In this document: positions 1 to 7,578 of the stretch, one piece after another
How the letters are laid out: each line of letters starts with the position of its first letter
How positions within the stretch are numbered: position 1 is the stretch's first letter
Origin: an uncultured Roseibacillus sp.
GTDB lineage: Bacteria > Verrucomicrobiota > Verrucomicrobiia > Verrucomicrobiales > Akkermansiaceae
Assembly (NCBI GenBank): GCA_937949965.1
Contig: CALFBF010000082.1
Location: forward strand, 1-49,225
Length of the DNA: 49,225 nt
Direction of reading: 5' to 3'
Notes under the pieces: generated by a model
The model's input: the letters and a program-made list of their open reading frames with translations, nothing else
Told to the model about the DNA's origin: nothing
The model's database searches: none
Made by a program: the position numbers and the translations under genes

Positions 1-776
1 GCCCTCTGTTTTCCAATTTCTATGGCGGGGCTTTGATTCCTCAATCAGATTACGAGGGTGTTCGGGACAGGCTTTTACAATGCAAGAGCCGACTCGGCTT
101 CCAAGGAGATGAGCTGAAGTGGCAGAAGGTGACCGCACGCGACCTGGCTTCCTACAAGTTTTTGGTCTCATGCTTTTTCCAAGAAATGCGAGAAGGGCGC
201 GTTAGGATGCGGGTGATGTTTCGCAACAATCGTGACCAATACACAGGCAATGTTCCCAAGAACGAGCGTTACCTGCGCCTCTACTACCAATTCATTAAGC
301 ACTCCTTCGGCTTTGCCTATCGCCCGCCTGAAGTATCCCCGTTTCGGCTTCGTCTTTTCCTCGACCGTCTGCCCGACACCAAAGTCCAGATTGCTGCCTT
401 CAAGGATTACCTCTGCCGTCTCAATCGGACTGAGGAACTTCGTCAAAGCGGTATCCTGATCGAATCGCAGACCATCGCGGAAATCGACTCCAAGGATTAC
501 CTCGTCCTTCAATGTGTGGATATCGTTCTTGGTTCGATGGCTTTTCGAATGAAAGATATGCATCTCGTGAAGCCACCGGGAAAGAAAAACCGAGGCAAGC
601 GAACTATTGCTAAACATAGACTCTACCTCCATATTCTGGATGAAATTCGAACGCTATACGCGACTAAGGGAGTCCATAACTACGACCCGAAGAACGGCAA
701 ACACTACACCAACTATCCGCACGACCGCTGGACCGATGCCTATCGCAACTGGCTCTTCAAGCCGAGGGAGCGATAA
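1..776 (+). CDS. DUF3800 domain protein, 5' end cut off by the window
   Basis: The frame is open from the first base (codons in phase with position 3) to the TAA at 774-776, so the gene begins outside the window. The visible 257 or so residues start in a small-residue stretch (FYGGALIPQSDY) and include GDELKWQKV near the start and LVLQCVDIVLGSMAFRM near the C-terminus. These match the DUF3800 family, whose N-terminal DESGD-type motif would lie upstream of position 1. DUF3800 proteins are often found in phages, islands and defence-rich regions; a nuclease-like role has been suggested but the function is not established. The TTG at 33 is an internal leucine codon, not the likely start. The neighbours to the right are decayed toxin-antitoxin genes, which fits an accessory region. 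Family call fairly sure, function unknown. Confidence 0.75.
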   Translation, partial: PLFSNFYGGALIPQSDYEGVRDRLLQCKSRLGFQGDELKWQKVTARDLASYKFLVSCFFQEMREGRVRMRVMFRNNRDQYTGNVPKNERYLRLYYQFIKHSFGFAYRPPEVSPFRLRLFLDRLPDTKVQIAAFKDYLCRLNRTEELRQSGILIESQTIAEIDSKDYLVLQCVDIVLGSMAFRMKDMHLVKPPGKKNRGKRTIAKHRLYLHILDEIRTLYATKGVHNYDPKNGKHYTNYPHDRWTDAYRNWLFKPRER

Positions 777-929
777 AAAAAGCACTCATGAGGACCTACA
801 TCAGAATCCGACGTAAACGTTGGACTTCGACCCCCTTGAGTGCACTGGAAGAATAAGCTACCGAGTCCACTCAGGTCAACTTGGATTCTTGCTTCTTGTC
901 ATCCGCTTTGAGGATGTCGAGGAGAGGTT

Positions 930-1142
930 TTGGGCTGCTCGCGCCCTTATTTGGTGAAGCTTCTCGATATGGGCGAGATTGATTTTCACTATGTGGGTAA
1001 TCACCGCCGGGTGACGTTTCAGAATTTGCTGGAGTATCGCAAGAAGCGCGACAACGAGCGCAAGGAGGTTCTAGCTAATTTGACTCAAATTGCCGACGAG
1101 AAGGACTATGAGGAAGATTGTATGGGGGAAGATGAGGACTGA
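930..1142 (+). pseudogene. Truncated excisionase-family antitoxin of a PIN toxin-antitoxin pair
   Basis: The frame reads CSRPYLVKLLDMGEIDFHYV followed by GNHRRVTFQNLLEYRKKRD, the helix-turn-helix core of excisionase-type antitoxins that accompany PIN toxins. Intact relatives carry TTQEAADLL-like residues just before the SRP motif and usually a longer N-terminal domain. Here an in-frame TGA at 909-911 closes the frame 21 bases before the first usable TTG, so the start of the recognition domain is missing. Frame 1 upstream reads VIRFEDVEE, which could be leftover N-terminal sequence joined out of frame, but that is a guess. The C-terminus is acidic and its TGA overlaps the ATG of the toxin remnant by one base (1142), as in a working operon. 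Most likely a decayed antitoxin; it could still make a short DNA-binding peptide. Confidence 0.7.
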
Positions 1143-1433
1143 TGAAGGGGGATTTTATCGTTTGTTTGGACGCTTGCGTTCTTTGTCCGCCCGCTCTCTG
1201 CGATATTTTCTTGCGATTAGCTGAGCATCTTCGGCTTGCATCCCCAAAGCTATCTTTTGACTCTGTTTGAACACTCGCCTGAGAGGGTGACCGATTGTCT
1301 CCGAAAAATAACCAACGATAGAAGCGCGAAGGGGAGAGAAACCACGCCCGAGAAAGTGCTCTCAACCCTCAGCTCAACCGTTCCGCTATTCGCCAAAGAA
1401 GTCGCCGATGACCTTGGCTGGGAGTTGGAGTAA
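1142..1433 (+). pseudogene. PIN-domain toxin remnant with the middle deleted
   Basis: From the ATG at 1142 the frame encodes a PIN-toxin N-terminus (VCLDACVLCPPALCDIFLRL, containing the first catalytic aspartate) and then hits TGA at 1268-1270 after 42 residues. A second frame, open from about 1236 to the TAA at 1431-1433, encodes what looks like the C-terminal part of the same family (SYLLTLFEHSPERVTDCLRK and then LSSTVPLFAKEVADDLGWEL). Intact toxins of this type are roughly 180-190 residues. Here about 30 N-terminal and 60 C-terminal residues remain, joined out of frame near 1236-1250, so the middle with the other acidic active-site residues is gone. The translational overlap with the antitoxin gene is preserved. 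A dead toxin is the simplest reading; it matches the damaged antitoxin next to it. Confidence 0.7.
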
Positions 1434-1642
1434 TCGACTGTTTGGGGTGAACTTAGATGAATCCAGAACCTGTTCGTAGAAGAAGGTTTTTCGAAAGATG
1501 GACCGGATTATTTAAGGACCATCGCCTAATTCTTCTCACTTCATACGCGTAGTTGTGCGTGCTCGTTCTTTGAAGCATTTTGCTTATAAAGTCGAAAGTG
1601 ATTTTTCGTAACTAAAGCCAAACCTTCAGTCCTGAGACGATA

Positions 1643-1675
1643 AAACCCGCTGAGTGTTTAAACTTCAGCGGGTTT
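1643..1675 (-). terminator. Terminator after tRNA-Lys
   Basis: A perfect 11-bp inverted repeat (AAACCCGCTGA at 1643-1653 pairing with TCAGCGGGTTT at 1665-1675, 11-nt loop). Read on the minus strand it lies just downstream of the tRNA and ends in GGGTTTTAT, giving a short U tract. Fits a Rho-independent terminator for the tRNA transcript. Confidence 0.75.
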
Positions 1676-1682
1676 CGGAGAA

Positions 1683-1758
1683 TGGTACGTGGACTGGGAT
1701 TCGAACCCAGGACCAATTGGTTAAAAGCCAACTGCTCTACCAACTGAGCTACCCACGC
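1683..1758 (-). tRNA. tRNA-Lys (anticodon TTT)
   Basis: The minus strand folds as a 76-nt tRNA with an encoded CCA end (TGG at 1683-1685 on the plus strand). The acceptor arm GCGTGGG pairs with TCCACGT using G-U pairs at both ends, the D arm is AGCTCAGTTGGTAGAGC, the anticodon loop is CTTTTAA giving TTT, and the T arm contains GGTTCGAATCC. Its 3' end points at the accessory segment 1-1433, a common arrangement for islands inserted at tRNA genes. Confidence 0.95.
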
Positions 1759-1951
1759 ATGTTGGTTATCTGTTTGTTCCGCTCGGTGAGGAGCGGGCGG
1801 GAGGGTTAAGGTCTTCAGAGCGCGGATGCAAGGGAATTTTGATGTGATTTTGTGGAAAATTCATTTTTTTGGCGGTCATGCCTGAGAGGGCAGTGACTTC
1901 GTGCGGAGCTGGCTTGACGGATTCGAGGCAAGGGGGGATTCTCCCGCCCTC

Positions 1952-3655
1952 ATGAGCGATAAGGATAAGCGCAAGTTTTCTTCGGAAGTATTGGATGGAG
2001 CTGATCGGGCACCCTCGCGGGCGATGTTGTATCCCGTGGGATTCACGAAGGAGGATTTCACGAAACCTAAGGTGGGAGTGGCTTCGACTTGGAGCCAGGT
2101 GACCCCTTGTAACTTCCATATCGATAAGCTCGCTAAAGAGTCTGCCAAGGGGGTGGATGCGGCCAATGGCAAGTCGGTTATTTTTAATACCATCACTATT
2201 TCCGATGGCATCTCGATGGGCACGGAGGGGATGAAGTATTCTCTCGTCAGCCGCGAGGTGATTGCCGATTCCATTGAGACCGTCGTTGGTTGCGAAGGGA
2301 TGGATGGTTATGTCGCCATCGGGGGGTGTGATAAGAATATGCCCGGTTGCGTGATTGCGATGGCGCGTATGAACCGTCCGTCGGTCTTTGTCTACGGAGG
2401 AACAATTTTACCCGGTTGCGCGAGCGTTAAGGGGGAGGAAAAGGAACTCGATATCGTTTCGGTTTTCGAAGCGGTTGGTAAGCATGCTAGCGGTGAGTAT
2501 TCCGATGAAGAACTGCAAGCGGTGGAGGAAGCGGCTATCCCAGGGCCGGGTTCGTGCGGAGGCATGTATACTGCGAATACGATGGCGAGTGCGATTGAGG
2601 CTCTCGGGATGAGCTTGCCTAACAGCTCCGCGCAAGCAGCGATTAGCGATGATAAGATGCGCGATTCCTTTGACGCAGGAGCTGCGGTTTTGAATTTGTT
2701 AGAAAAGGGAATTAAGCCTCGCGACATCATGACCCGGAAGGCTTTCGAGAATGCCATCACGGTGGTGATTGCGCTGGGTGGATCGACTAATGCGGTCTTG
2801 CATCTCCTGGCCATGGCGCACGCGGCGGAAGTCGAGCTTCACATTGATGATTTTACTGAAATCGGTAAGCGCGTGCCAGTGATCGCGGACCTCAAGCCAT
2901 CGGGTAAATACGTGATGGCGGAGCTGGTGAAAATCGGGGGCACTATTCCTTTGATGAAGATGTTGTTAGAAGCTGGCCTTCTTCACGGTGACTGTATGAC
3001 GGTCACGGGCAAGACGGTTGCCGAGAACTTGGCTAACTCGCCACTGGAGTATCCCGAGGGACAGGATGTAGTGCGTCCGCTGGACAATCCGATCAAGAAG
3101 GACAGCCACTTGCGTATCCTCTATGGCAACCTTGCTCCGGGAGGAGCGGTGGCCAAGATTTCAGGGAAAGAGGGTCAGTCCTTTACGGGACGGGCGCGGG
3201 TCTTTGATTGTGAGGAGGATGGTATGACTGCGATTCTCGATGGCTCCATTGTCGCTGGTGATGTCGTCGTTATCCGGCGTGAGGGTCCCAAGGGCGGACC
3301 GGGGATGCGGGAGATGTTAGGGCCCACTGCGGCAGTGATGGGCCGAGGTCTCGGGGATAGCGTGGCGCTGATCACCGATGGTCGTTTCTCAGGTGGTAGT
3401 CACGGTTTTGTGGCCGGTCACATCACTCCCGAAGCTTACGATGGGGGGCCGATTGGTCTTTTGAAAGAAGGTGATCAAATCACGATTGATGCGACCGAGA
3501 ATCGTATCGATATGGATGTCACTGAGGAAGAGATGGCAGCCCGCCGAGCAGAGTGGGTGAAGCCGGAGCCACGCTACCGTCGTGGAGTCTTGGCCAAGTT
3601 CGCCAGGCTCACTTCCACTGCCAGCGAAGGTGCGGTCACCGACGCAGGGCTTTAA
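1952..3655 (+). CDS. ilvD: Dihydroxy-acid dehydratase
   Basis: Encodes 567 residues of IlvD, which dehydrates 2,3-dihydroxy acids to 2-keto acids in valine, leucine and isoleucine synthesis (cytoplasmic). The family iron-sulfur motifs are present: TPCN (Cys53), GGCDKNMPG (Cys126) and [14 protein letters not shown] (Cys202). The C-terminal domain has [18 protein letters not shown] and [17 protein letters not shown]. The frame is open further upstream, but the ATG at 1952 gives the usual family N-terminus and length. The gene stands alone between tRNA-Lys and a convergent L,D-transpeptidase gene. A small hairpin (CCGCTC/GAGCGG, about 1779-1796) lies in the leader; I see no leader peptide with branched-chain codons. 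Very sure. Confidence 0.96.
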   Translation: MSDKDKRKFSSEVLDGADRAPSRAMLYPVGFTKEDFTKPKVGVASTWSQVTPCNFHIDKLAKESAKGVDAANGKSVIFNTITISDGISMGTEGMKYSLVSREVIADSIETVVGCEGMDGYVAIGGCDKNMPGCVIAMARMNRPSVFVYGGTILPGCASVKGEEKELDIVSVFEAVGKHASGEYSDEELQAVEEAAIPGPGSCGGMYTANTMASAIEALGMSLPNSSAQAAISDDKMRDSFDAGAAVLNLLEKGIKPRDIMTRKAFENAITVVIALGGSTNAVLHLLAMAHAAEVELHIDDFTEIGKRVPVIADLKPSGKYVMAELVKIGGTIPLMKMLLEAGLLHGDCMTVTGKTVAENLANSPLEYPEGQDVVRPLDNPIKKDSHLRILYGNLAPGGAVAKISGKEGQSFTGRARVFDCEEDGMTAILDGSIVAGDVVVIRREGPKGGPGMREMLGPTAAVMGRGLGDSVALITDGRFSGGSHGFVAGHITPEAYDGGPIGLLKEGDQITIDATENRIDMDVTEEEMAARRAEWVKPEPRYRRGVLAKFARLTSTASEGAVTDAGL

Positions 3656-3687
3656 GAAAAGTTTGAGGAATCTTTGAGTGAAATTGA

Positions 3688-3711
3688 ATCCGCCGTCATT
3701 GGGCGGCGGAT
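3688..3711. terminator. Hairpin between convergent ilvD and L,D-transpeptidase genes
   Basis: Perfect 8-bp stem ATCCGCCG (3688-3695) with CGGCGGAT (3704-3711), 8-nt loop, in the 72-bp gap between two genes that converge. The plus-strand side is followed by a moderately T-rich tail (CTTACTTTCGTTT), so it probably ends the ilvD transcript and may work in both directions. Confidence 0.6.
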
Positions 3712-3727
3712 CTTACTTTCGTTTACT

Positions 3728-4408
3728 CTAAAACTCCACGATGGAGACAGGGGTGCCGACTTTCACCCGAGAGAAGATCTCTGGAAGGGTGCTGCTTTTG
3801 CCTCGAATGCAACCGTGTGAGGCTGGGTAACGAGGGACGTTGCCGACGTGGTGACCGATGCCCGTCCAGGTGAAGCGCATCCAGTAGGGCATTTTGGCGC
3901 CGAGAAACTTTCCCCCGGAAGGGACTTTGTCCTTGGTGGAGTCCGCGTCGCTAATTACGACGTTACCACTCGCATCGAGGATTTTTCCGTAAAGGTTGGA
4001 GCGCTTATCCTTCTTTTTCTCAAGAATGGTGTATTCACCAGGAGGGGTGGGGTGAGATGATTTACCTGTTGCAATGGGGTAATCCATCGCCACTTGGCCG
4101 TTGTGTAGGAGCTGAGCGCGCTGAGTAGCAAGGTTAATGCTTAAGCTGGAAGTATCTGGTGTGATTTCAGAGAGAAGGGAATGATCTCGGTAGATGTTAT
4201 AGGTCTTCTTGTAGTTCGGCTCGGTCTTGAAGTGTTCGTGGGTGTTGGGAGGAAAAGGGTTTACGAAGCCTGTCTCAGAAGAAGGGGACGGAAGAGCCGC
4301 AGTGCTAGCAGATGAGGCACCGCCAAGAGAACCAATGAATGGGACGTAGGCGCAATTCGCCAATAGGAGGGGGAGGAAAAGGTAGCAAGAGAAGTGCGGG
4401 ATTTTCAT
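3728..4408 (-). CDS. L,D-transpeptidase (YkuD family), exported
   Basis: Encodes 226 residues. The N-terminus is a signal peptide with a hydrophobic core and a possible lipobox ending at Cys19 (LLLANC; Asn before Cys is unusual). A low-complexity Ser/Thr/Pro stretch follows to about residue 50. The C-terminal half is a YkuD domain with HVGNVPRYPASHGCIRGK, the family active-site signature, with Cys200 as the nucleophile. Such enzymes make 3-3 peptidoglycan cross-links or attach proteins to the cell wall in the periplasm; which applies cannot be told. It lies 83 bp downstream of mutM on the same strand and could be read through from that operon, although it is functionally unrelated. Confidence 0.85.
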   Translation of the reverse strand: MKIPHFSCYLFLPLLLANCAYVPFIGSLGGASSASTAALPSPSSETGFVNPFPPNTHEHFKTEPNYKKTYNIYRDHSLLSEITPDTSSLSINLATQRAQLLHNGQVAMDYPIATGKSSHPTPPGEYTILEKKKDKRSNLYGKILDASGNVVISDADSTKDKVPSGGKFLGAKMPYWMRFTWTGIGHHVGNVPRYPASHGCIRGKSSTLPEIFSRVKVGTPVSIVEF

Positions 4409-4491
4409 AGCAAAGTGGGGCTTACGGGGAATGTGCTCTGAGGTTTCGATAATTCAAGTCGCAACCGAACTCAAGTTCAGCCTTGTGCATT

Positions 4492-5340
4492 TCACGCCTT
4501 CGCCTTTTGGCATTGAGGGCACCAAGCTGTCGTCCGGGTTGCGATGGTGGCGCGATCGAGTTCACTTTGGCAGTGAGGGCAATGGCCACCCTTTTTCCAG
4601 CGATGCTGAAAGAGCCAGTTCGAGGGGGGCACTCGGGCGACGTAGCCCCCGGCGCTGAAGCCTTCGCTGGGGTCTTTGAGTTGCCCTTCGTTTTTGTCCG
4701 CAATATACTTGAGCGCCCCGCGAGTGACGAACTGAGTCTCCTTGCGCAGGCTTGCGGCATCGAGCTCGCCAGTGACGGTGGCGGGGTGGAGGCCCATTCG
4801 CCAACAGATTTCGTCAGCCATCCAGTTGCCGATGCCGGGGAAGCAGCTTTGATCGAGGATGAGGGCCTTGAGGGTGGTGCGTGGACGGCGAGCAAGGAGC
4901 CCTTGGACGTGAGCGAGAGTGAAGCGACGGTCGAGGACTTCGGGGGGGAGTTCGGCCCAGGGATTGGGGTCCTCATGCAGATGGGCACGGCCAAATTGGC
5001 GGTAGTCATTGAAGACGAGAGCACATTCTTTGAAACGGAGGATGAGATGGTCGTGCTTATGTGGGACGTGATCTTGGAGAGCGAGGGCAAGCCGTCCCGA
5101 CATCCCGAGGTGGACTTCGAGAGGGAGGATTTCTTCGTCCTTACGGAAAACAAAGAGGAGACGTTTGCCGTGAGAGTGGCTGTCTCGGAAGGTGGCGTTG
5201 GTGAGGGCTGCCTCAATGGCTCGCGCGGGGGTGTCACGGTAGACCCGGGTTTTGGGATGAGTCTCCACGGCGGCAACTTTTCCCCCAATGGCTGGGGCCC
5301 AGATACGGCGAGCGAGTTCGACTTCGGCAAGTTCAGGCAT
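4492..5340 (-). CDS. mutM: Formamidopyrimidine-DNA glycosylase
   Basis: Encodes 282 residues of Fpg/MutM, a base-excision repair glycosylase/AP lyase that removes oxidised purines such as 8-oxoguanine. It starts MPELAEVE, keeping the catalytic N-terminal Pro (exposed after Met removal) and Glu; position 5 is Ala where PELPEVE is more usual. The helix-two-turn-helix region has PGIGNWMADEICWRMGLHP, and the C-terminus has a zinc finger CPHC (Cys254, Cys257) ... CPQC (Cys274, Cys277). It is the last gene of a tight minus-strand operon thiH-thiS-mutM with a 5-bp gap to thiS. A 299-codon frame on the opposite strand is a shadow. Sure of the call. Confidence 0.93.
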   Translation of the reverse strand: MPELAEVELARRIWAPAIGGKVAAVETHPKTRVYRDTPARAIEAALTNATFRDSHSHGKRLLFVFRKDEEILPLEVHLGMSGRLALALQDHVPHKHDHLILRFKECALVFNDYRQFGRAHLHEDPNPWAELPPEVLDRRFTLAHVQGLLARRPRTTLKALILDQSCFPGIGNWMADEICWRMGLHPATVTGELDAASLRKETQFVTRGALKYIADKNEGQLKDPSEGFSAGGYVARVPPSNWLFQHRWKKGGHCPHCQSELDRATIATRTTAWCPQCQKAKA

Positions 5341-5345
5341 CTGCG

Positions 5346-5543
5346 CTATCCTCCGGCTGCTAGGGTGATTACTTCGAGCTGATCTCCCTCGTGGAGAGAG
5401 GTTGCTCCATGCTCGCTTTTCAAAAGCGCATTTTGATTATGCTCAATGACCACGGGTTTTTCCGCGAGGCCCAACTCTTGTAGCAGTTGTGCTACGGTAT
5501 TTACCGTAGTTTCAGTTTTGGTTCCGTTGAGCTGTATCGTCAT
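5346..5543 (-). CDS. thiS: Sulfur carrier protein ThiS
   Basis: Encodes 65 residues with the ubiquitin-like ThiS pattern: MTIQLNGTKTE at the start, ALLKSEHGATSLHEGDQLEV in the middle and the required C-terminal Gly-Gly (ITLAAGG). ThiS carries sulfur as a C-terminal thiocarboxylate for thiazole formation in thiamine synthesis. It sits 5 bp after thiH and 5 bp before mutM, so all three are surely cotranscribed. The thiazole synthase gene thiG, which often follows thiS, is not here. Very sure of family. Confidence 0.93.
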   Translation of the reverse strand: MTIQLNGTKTETTVNTVAQLLQELGLAEKPVVIEHNQNALLKSEHGATSLHEGDQLEVITLAAGG

Positions 5544-5548
5544 CAGTT

Positions 5549-6688
5549 CTATTCTTTCAGAATTGCCTCGTCCCAGTCTTTCCAGACCGGTTCTAGTCCA
5601 GTTTGTTCAATCTGTTTCGCAAAGTCGGCAGGGGTGCGTTGGTCGTCGATGGTGAATTGCTCGGTGGCACGAGTCGCAGTCGGCTTTTCGTCTTCTTCGA
5701 TTTCGATACGGCGTCCTTTGCGCGTGCGGTGGAGGTCGTCGCAGCCTGCTCCGGTGTAGCCGCCGGGGTCGGTAGCGCTGCCGGCAGACATGTGGGTCGG
5801 TCCCAGCGTCATCACGTTGTCGCGGAGGGGGCCAGGCTCGCGGGTGGAAACTACGATTCCAGTAGTAGGAAAGCAGAGCCGAGTGGCAGCGATGAGTTGG
5901 ACGAGCTGGCGGTCGGTGAGGTAGCGATTGGGGTCGGGGGTGTATTGGTAGTTCCCGGCGTAGGGACGCATGCGGGGGAAGGCGACGGTGAACTGGGCCT
6001 TCCAGCAATGCTTGTGCAGGTATTCGAGATGGGCCGCGAGGGCGAGGGCCTCAGTGCGCCAATCGGCGAGGCCAAAGAGAGCGCCGATGCCGATGCGTCG
6101 GAAGCCGCCTCGATAAGCGCGTTCGGGGCATTCCAGTCGCCAGTCGAAGTTTTTCTTAGGGCCGGCGGTGTGGAGCGTCTGGTAAGTCTCGCGGTGGTAG
6201 GTTTCTTGGTAGACGATGAGGCCTTCGGAGCCCGCCTTTACGAGTTCGGCATACTGGTCGTCTTCCATGGGGCCGACCTCGATTCCGATGGTGGGGAAGA
6301 GAGGGGCGAGCTGGCGCACGATGTCTTGCAGGTAGCCTTCGGAGACAAACTTGGGATGCTCCCCGGCAACGAGGAGGAGATTGCGAAAACCTTGTGCATG
6401 CAGGTGACGGGCTTCGCGGAGCACTTGTTCTGCGGTGAGGGTGGTGCGCAGGATGGGATTGTCGCGCGAGAAACCGCAGTAAGAGCAGTTGTTCACACAT
6501 TCGTTGGAGAGGTAGAGCGGTGCGAAAAGGCGGATCGTTTTTCCGAAGTGGCGGCGGGTGACTTGCGCCGATTGCCGAGCGAGAGACTCCAAGCGAGCAT
6601 CATCAGCAGGAGCGATTAAGTTCTCGAAACGTCGAAGAAGAGGCGAGCGCTTTTCGGGAAGCTCGTTGAAAACAGGCACGAAAGACAT
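5549..6688 (-). CDS. thiH: 2-iminoacetate synthase (radical SAM, ThiH)
   Basis: Encodes 379 residues of ThiH, a radical SAM enzyme that cleaves tyrosine to 2-iminoacetate (dehydroglycine) for the thiamine thiazole ring. The cluster motif is CVNNCSYCGF (Cys64, Cys68, Cys71). Other family stretches are LLVAGEHPKFV, YQETYHRETY and PRMRPYAG, with LGPTHMSAGS towards the C-terminus. First gene of the thiH-thiS-mutM operon. I looked upstream (6689-6939) for a TPP riboswitch and saw no recognisable conserved core. A 338-codon frame on the plus strand across the gene is a shadow. Very sure. Confidence 0.95.
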   Translation of the reverse strand: MSFVPVFNELPEKRSPLLRRFENLIAPADDARLESLARQSAQVTRRHFGKTIRLFAPLYLSNECVNNCSYCGFSRDNPILRTTLTAEQVLREARHLHAQGFRNLLLVAGEHPKFVSEGYLQDIVRQLAPLFPTIGIEVGPMEDDQYAELVKAGSEGLIVYQETYHRETYQTLHTAGPKKNFDWRLECPERAYRGGFRRIGIGALFGLADWRTEALALAAHLEYLHKHCWKAQFTVAFPRMRPYAGNYQYTPDPNRYLTDRQLVQLIAATRLCFPTTGIVVSTREPGPLRDNVMTLGPTHMSAGSATDPGGYTGAGCDDLHRTRKGRRIEIEEDEKPTATRATEQFTIDDQRTPADFAKQIEQTGLEPVWKDWDEAILKE

Positions 6689-6939
6689 GGCAGACGGGGC
6701 GGCACTCTAGCGTTGGAATAAGGGCTGTAAACCTTTTCGTGTCGTCAACTCACTTTACCGCGAAAGGTATTTTCCGAGAATGGCGGTGAAGCTCCACAGG
6801 AAAATAAGAAGATTTAGCTGGAGAAGTTTGGGGAAAATTTGGCAAGCAGATTGAGCGGTGGTGACGAGCTGGAGTTTTGACCTTCGGTTTGATCTAGCGC
6901 TAGCCTTTTCCTCTTTCCCAAAAGTCTAAAAGCAATCTG

Positions 6940-7578
6940 ATGACAAAGTGCCCCCGATGCGTTCAGCGAATCCACCGTTCAGCGGTGGCGTGCCCGCATT
7001 GTGGCTTCGATATGAAGGATGTGGACCAATTATTCGGCTCCGACGATGTCCGAGTGGCAGCTCTCTCGGATGCGGCCGGTGCTTTGCGGGCAAAGGAACG
7101 CAAAGAGATGCGCCTGATGATGAACGACTTCGAGCGGGCTTTTCCTCAGCTTTTTTTCTCGGTTTACATCGCAGCCTTCGATGAGGTGTCTCATCTCCGA
7201 CAGTTCGGCTTCTGGCTATTGAATCGGGGTGCTTTCGTTGACGTTGAGGTCTCACGTCCCAATGCTTGTGGGATTTTACTCACGATCGACGTGTCGGGTA
7301 AGGCCGCGGGCCTGACGTATGGCTACGCTCTACATCCTTTTTTGGATGAAGATGACACCTTCGCAGCCCTGTCCGTGGGGCATCCTCTCTTTTTACAAGG
7401 TCAATATCTTAAGGGGACGGAGATGGTTATGCGCAAGCTACGGAGCACCCTGATTCGACGTTCTAAGTGGGCGAATAAAGACCCTTCTCGCTACCAAGAA
7501 GAACAGTCGAGTGAAGGAACTGGTGAGCTGTTAGAACGTATTCGGTCACGCCACAGACAGAAAGAGAGGCGGCTCTGA
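6940..7578 (+). CDS. Zinc-ribbon protein with a TPM-like domain
   Basis: Encodes 212 residues. The first 20 residues form a zinc ribbon (CPRC ... CPHC). From about residue 40 the sequence looks like a TPM (TLP18.3/Psb32/MOLO-1) fold: LSDAAGALRAKERKEMRLMM opens the domain, and GILLTIDVSGKAAGLTYGY is the typical strand pair. The C-terminus is basic. No signal peptide, so it is probably cytoplasmic. The stop codon TGA overlaps the ATG of the next gene (7576-7580), and that protein also seems to hold a TPM-like domain, so the two probably act together. Function unknown; domain assignment by eye. Confidence 0.6.
   Translation: MTKCPRCVQRIHRSAVACPHCGFDMKDVDQLFGSDDVRVAALSDAAGALRAKERKEMRLMMNDFERAFPQLFFSVYIAAFDEVSHLRQFGFWLLNRGAFVDVEVSRPNACGILLTIDVSGKAAGLTYGYALHPFLDEDDTFAALSVGHPLFLQGQYLKGTEMVMRKLRSTLIRRSKWANKDPSRYQEEQSSEGTGELLERIRSRHRQKERRL

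Noticed and set aside
1457-1552. 31-codon frame between the toxin remnant and tRNA-Lys
   Set aside because: Very basic, no family, no supporting start context; could be chance.
4483-5382. 299-codon plus-strand frame opposite mutM
   Set aside because: Shadow of mutM on the other strand; no family resemblance and mutM is unmistakable.
5603-6619. 338-codon plus-strand frame opposite thiH
   Set aside because: Shadow caused by codon use in thiH; no recognisable motifs.
6689-6939. TPP riboswitch upstream of thiH
   Set aside because: No conserved TPP core sequence could be found on the minus strand of this region.
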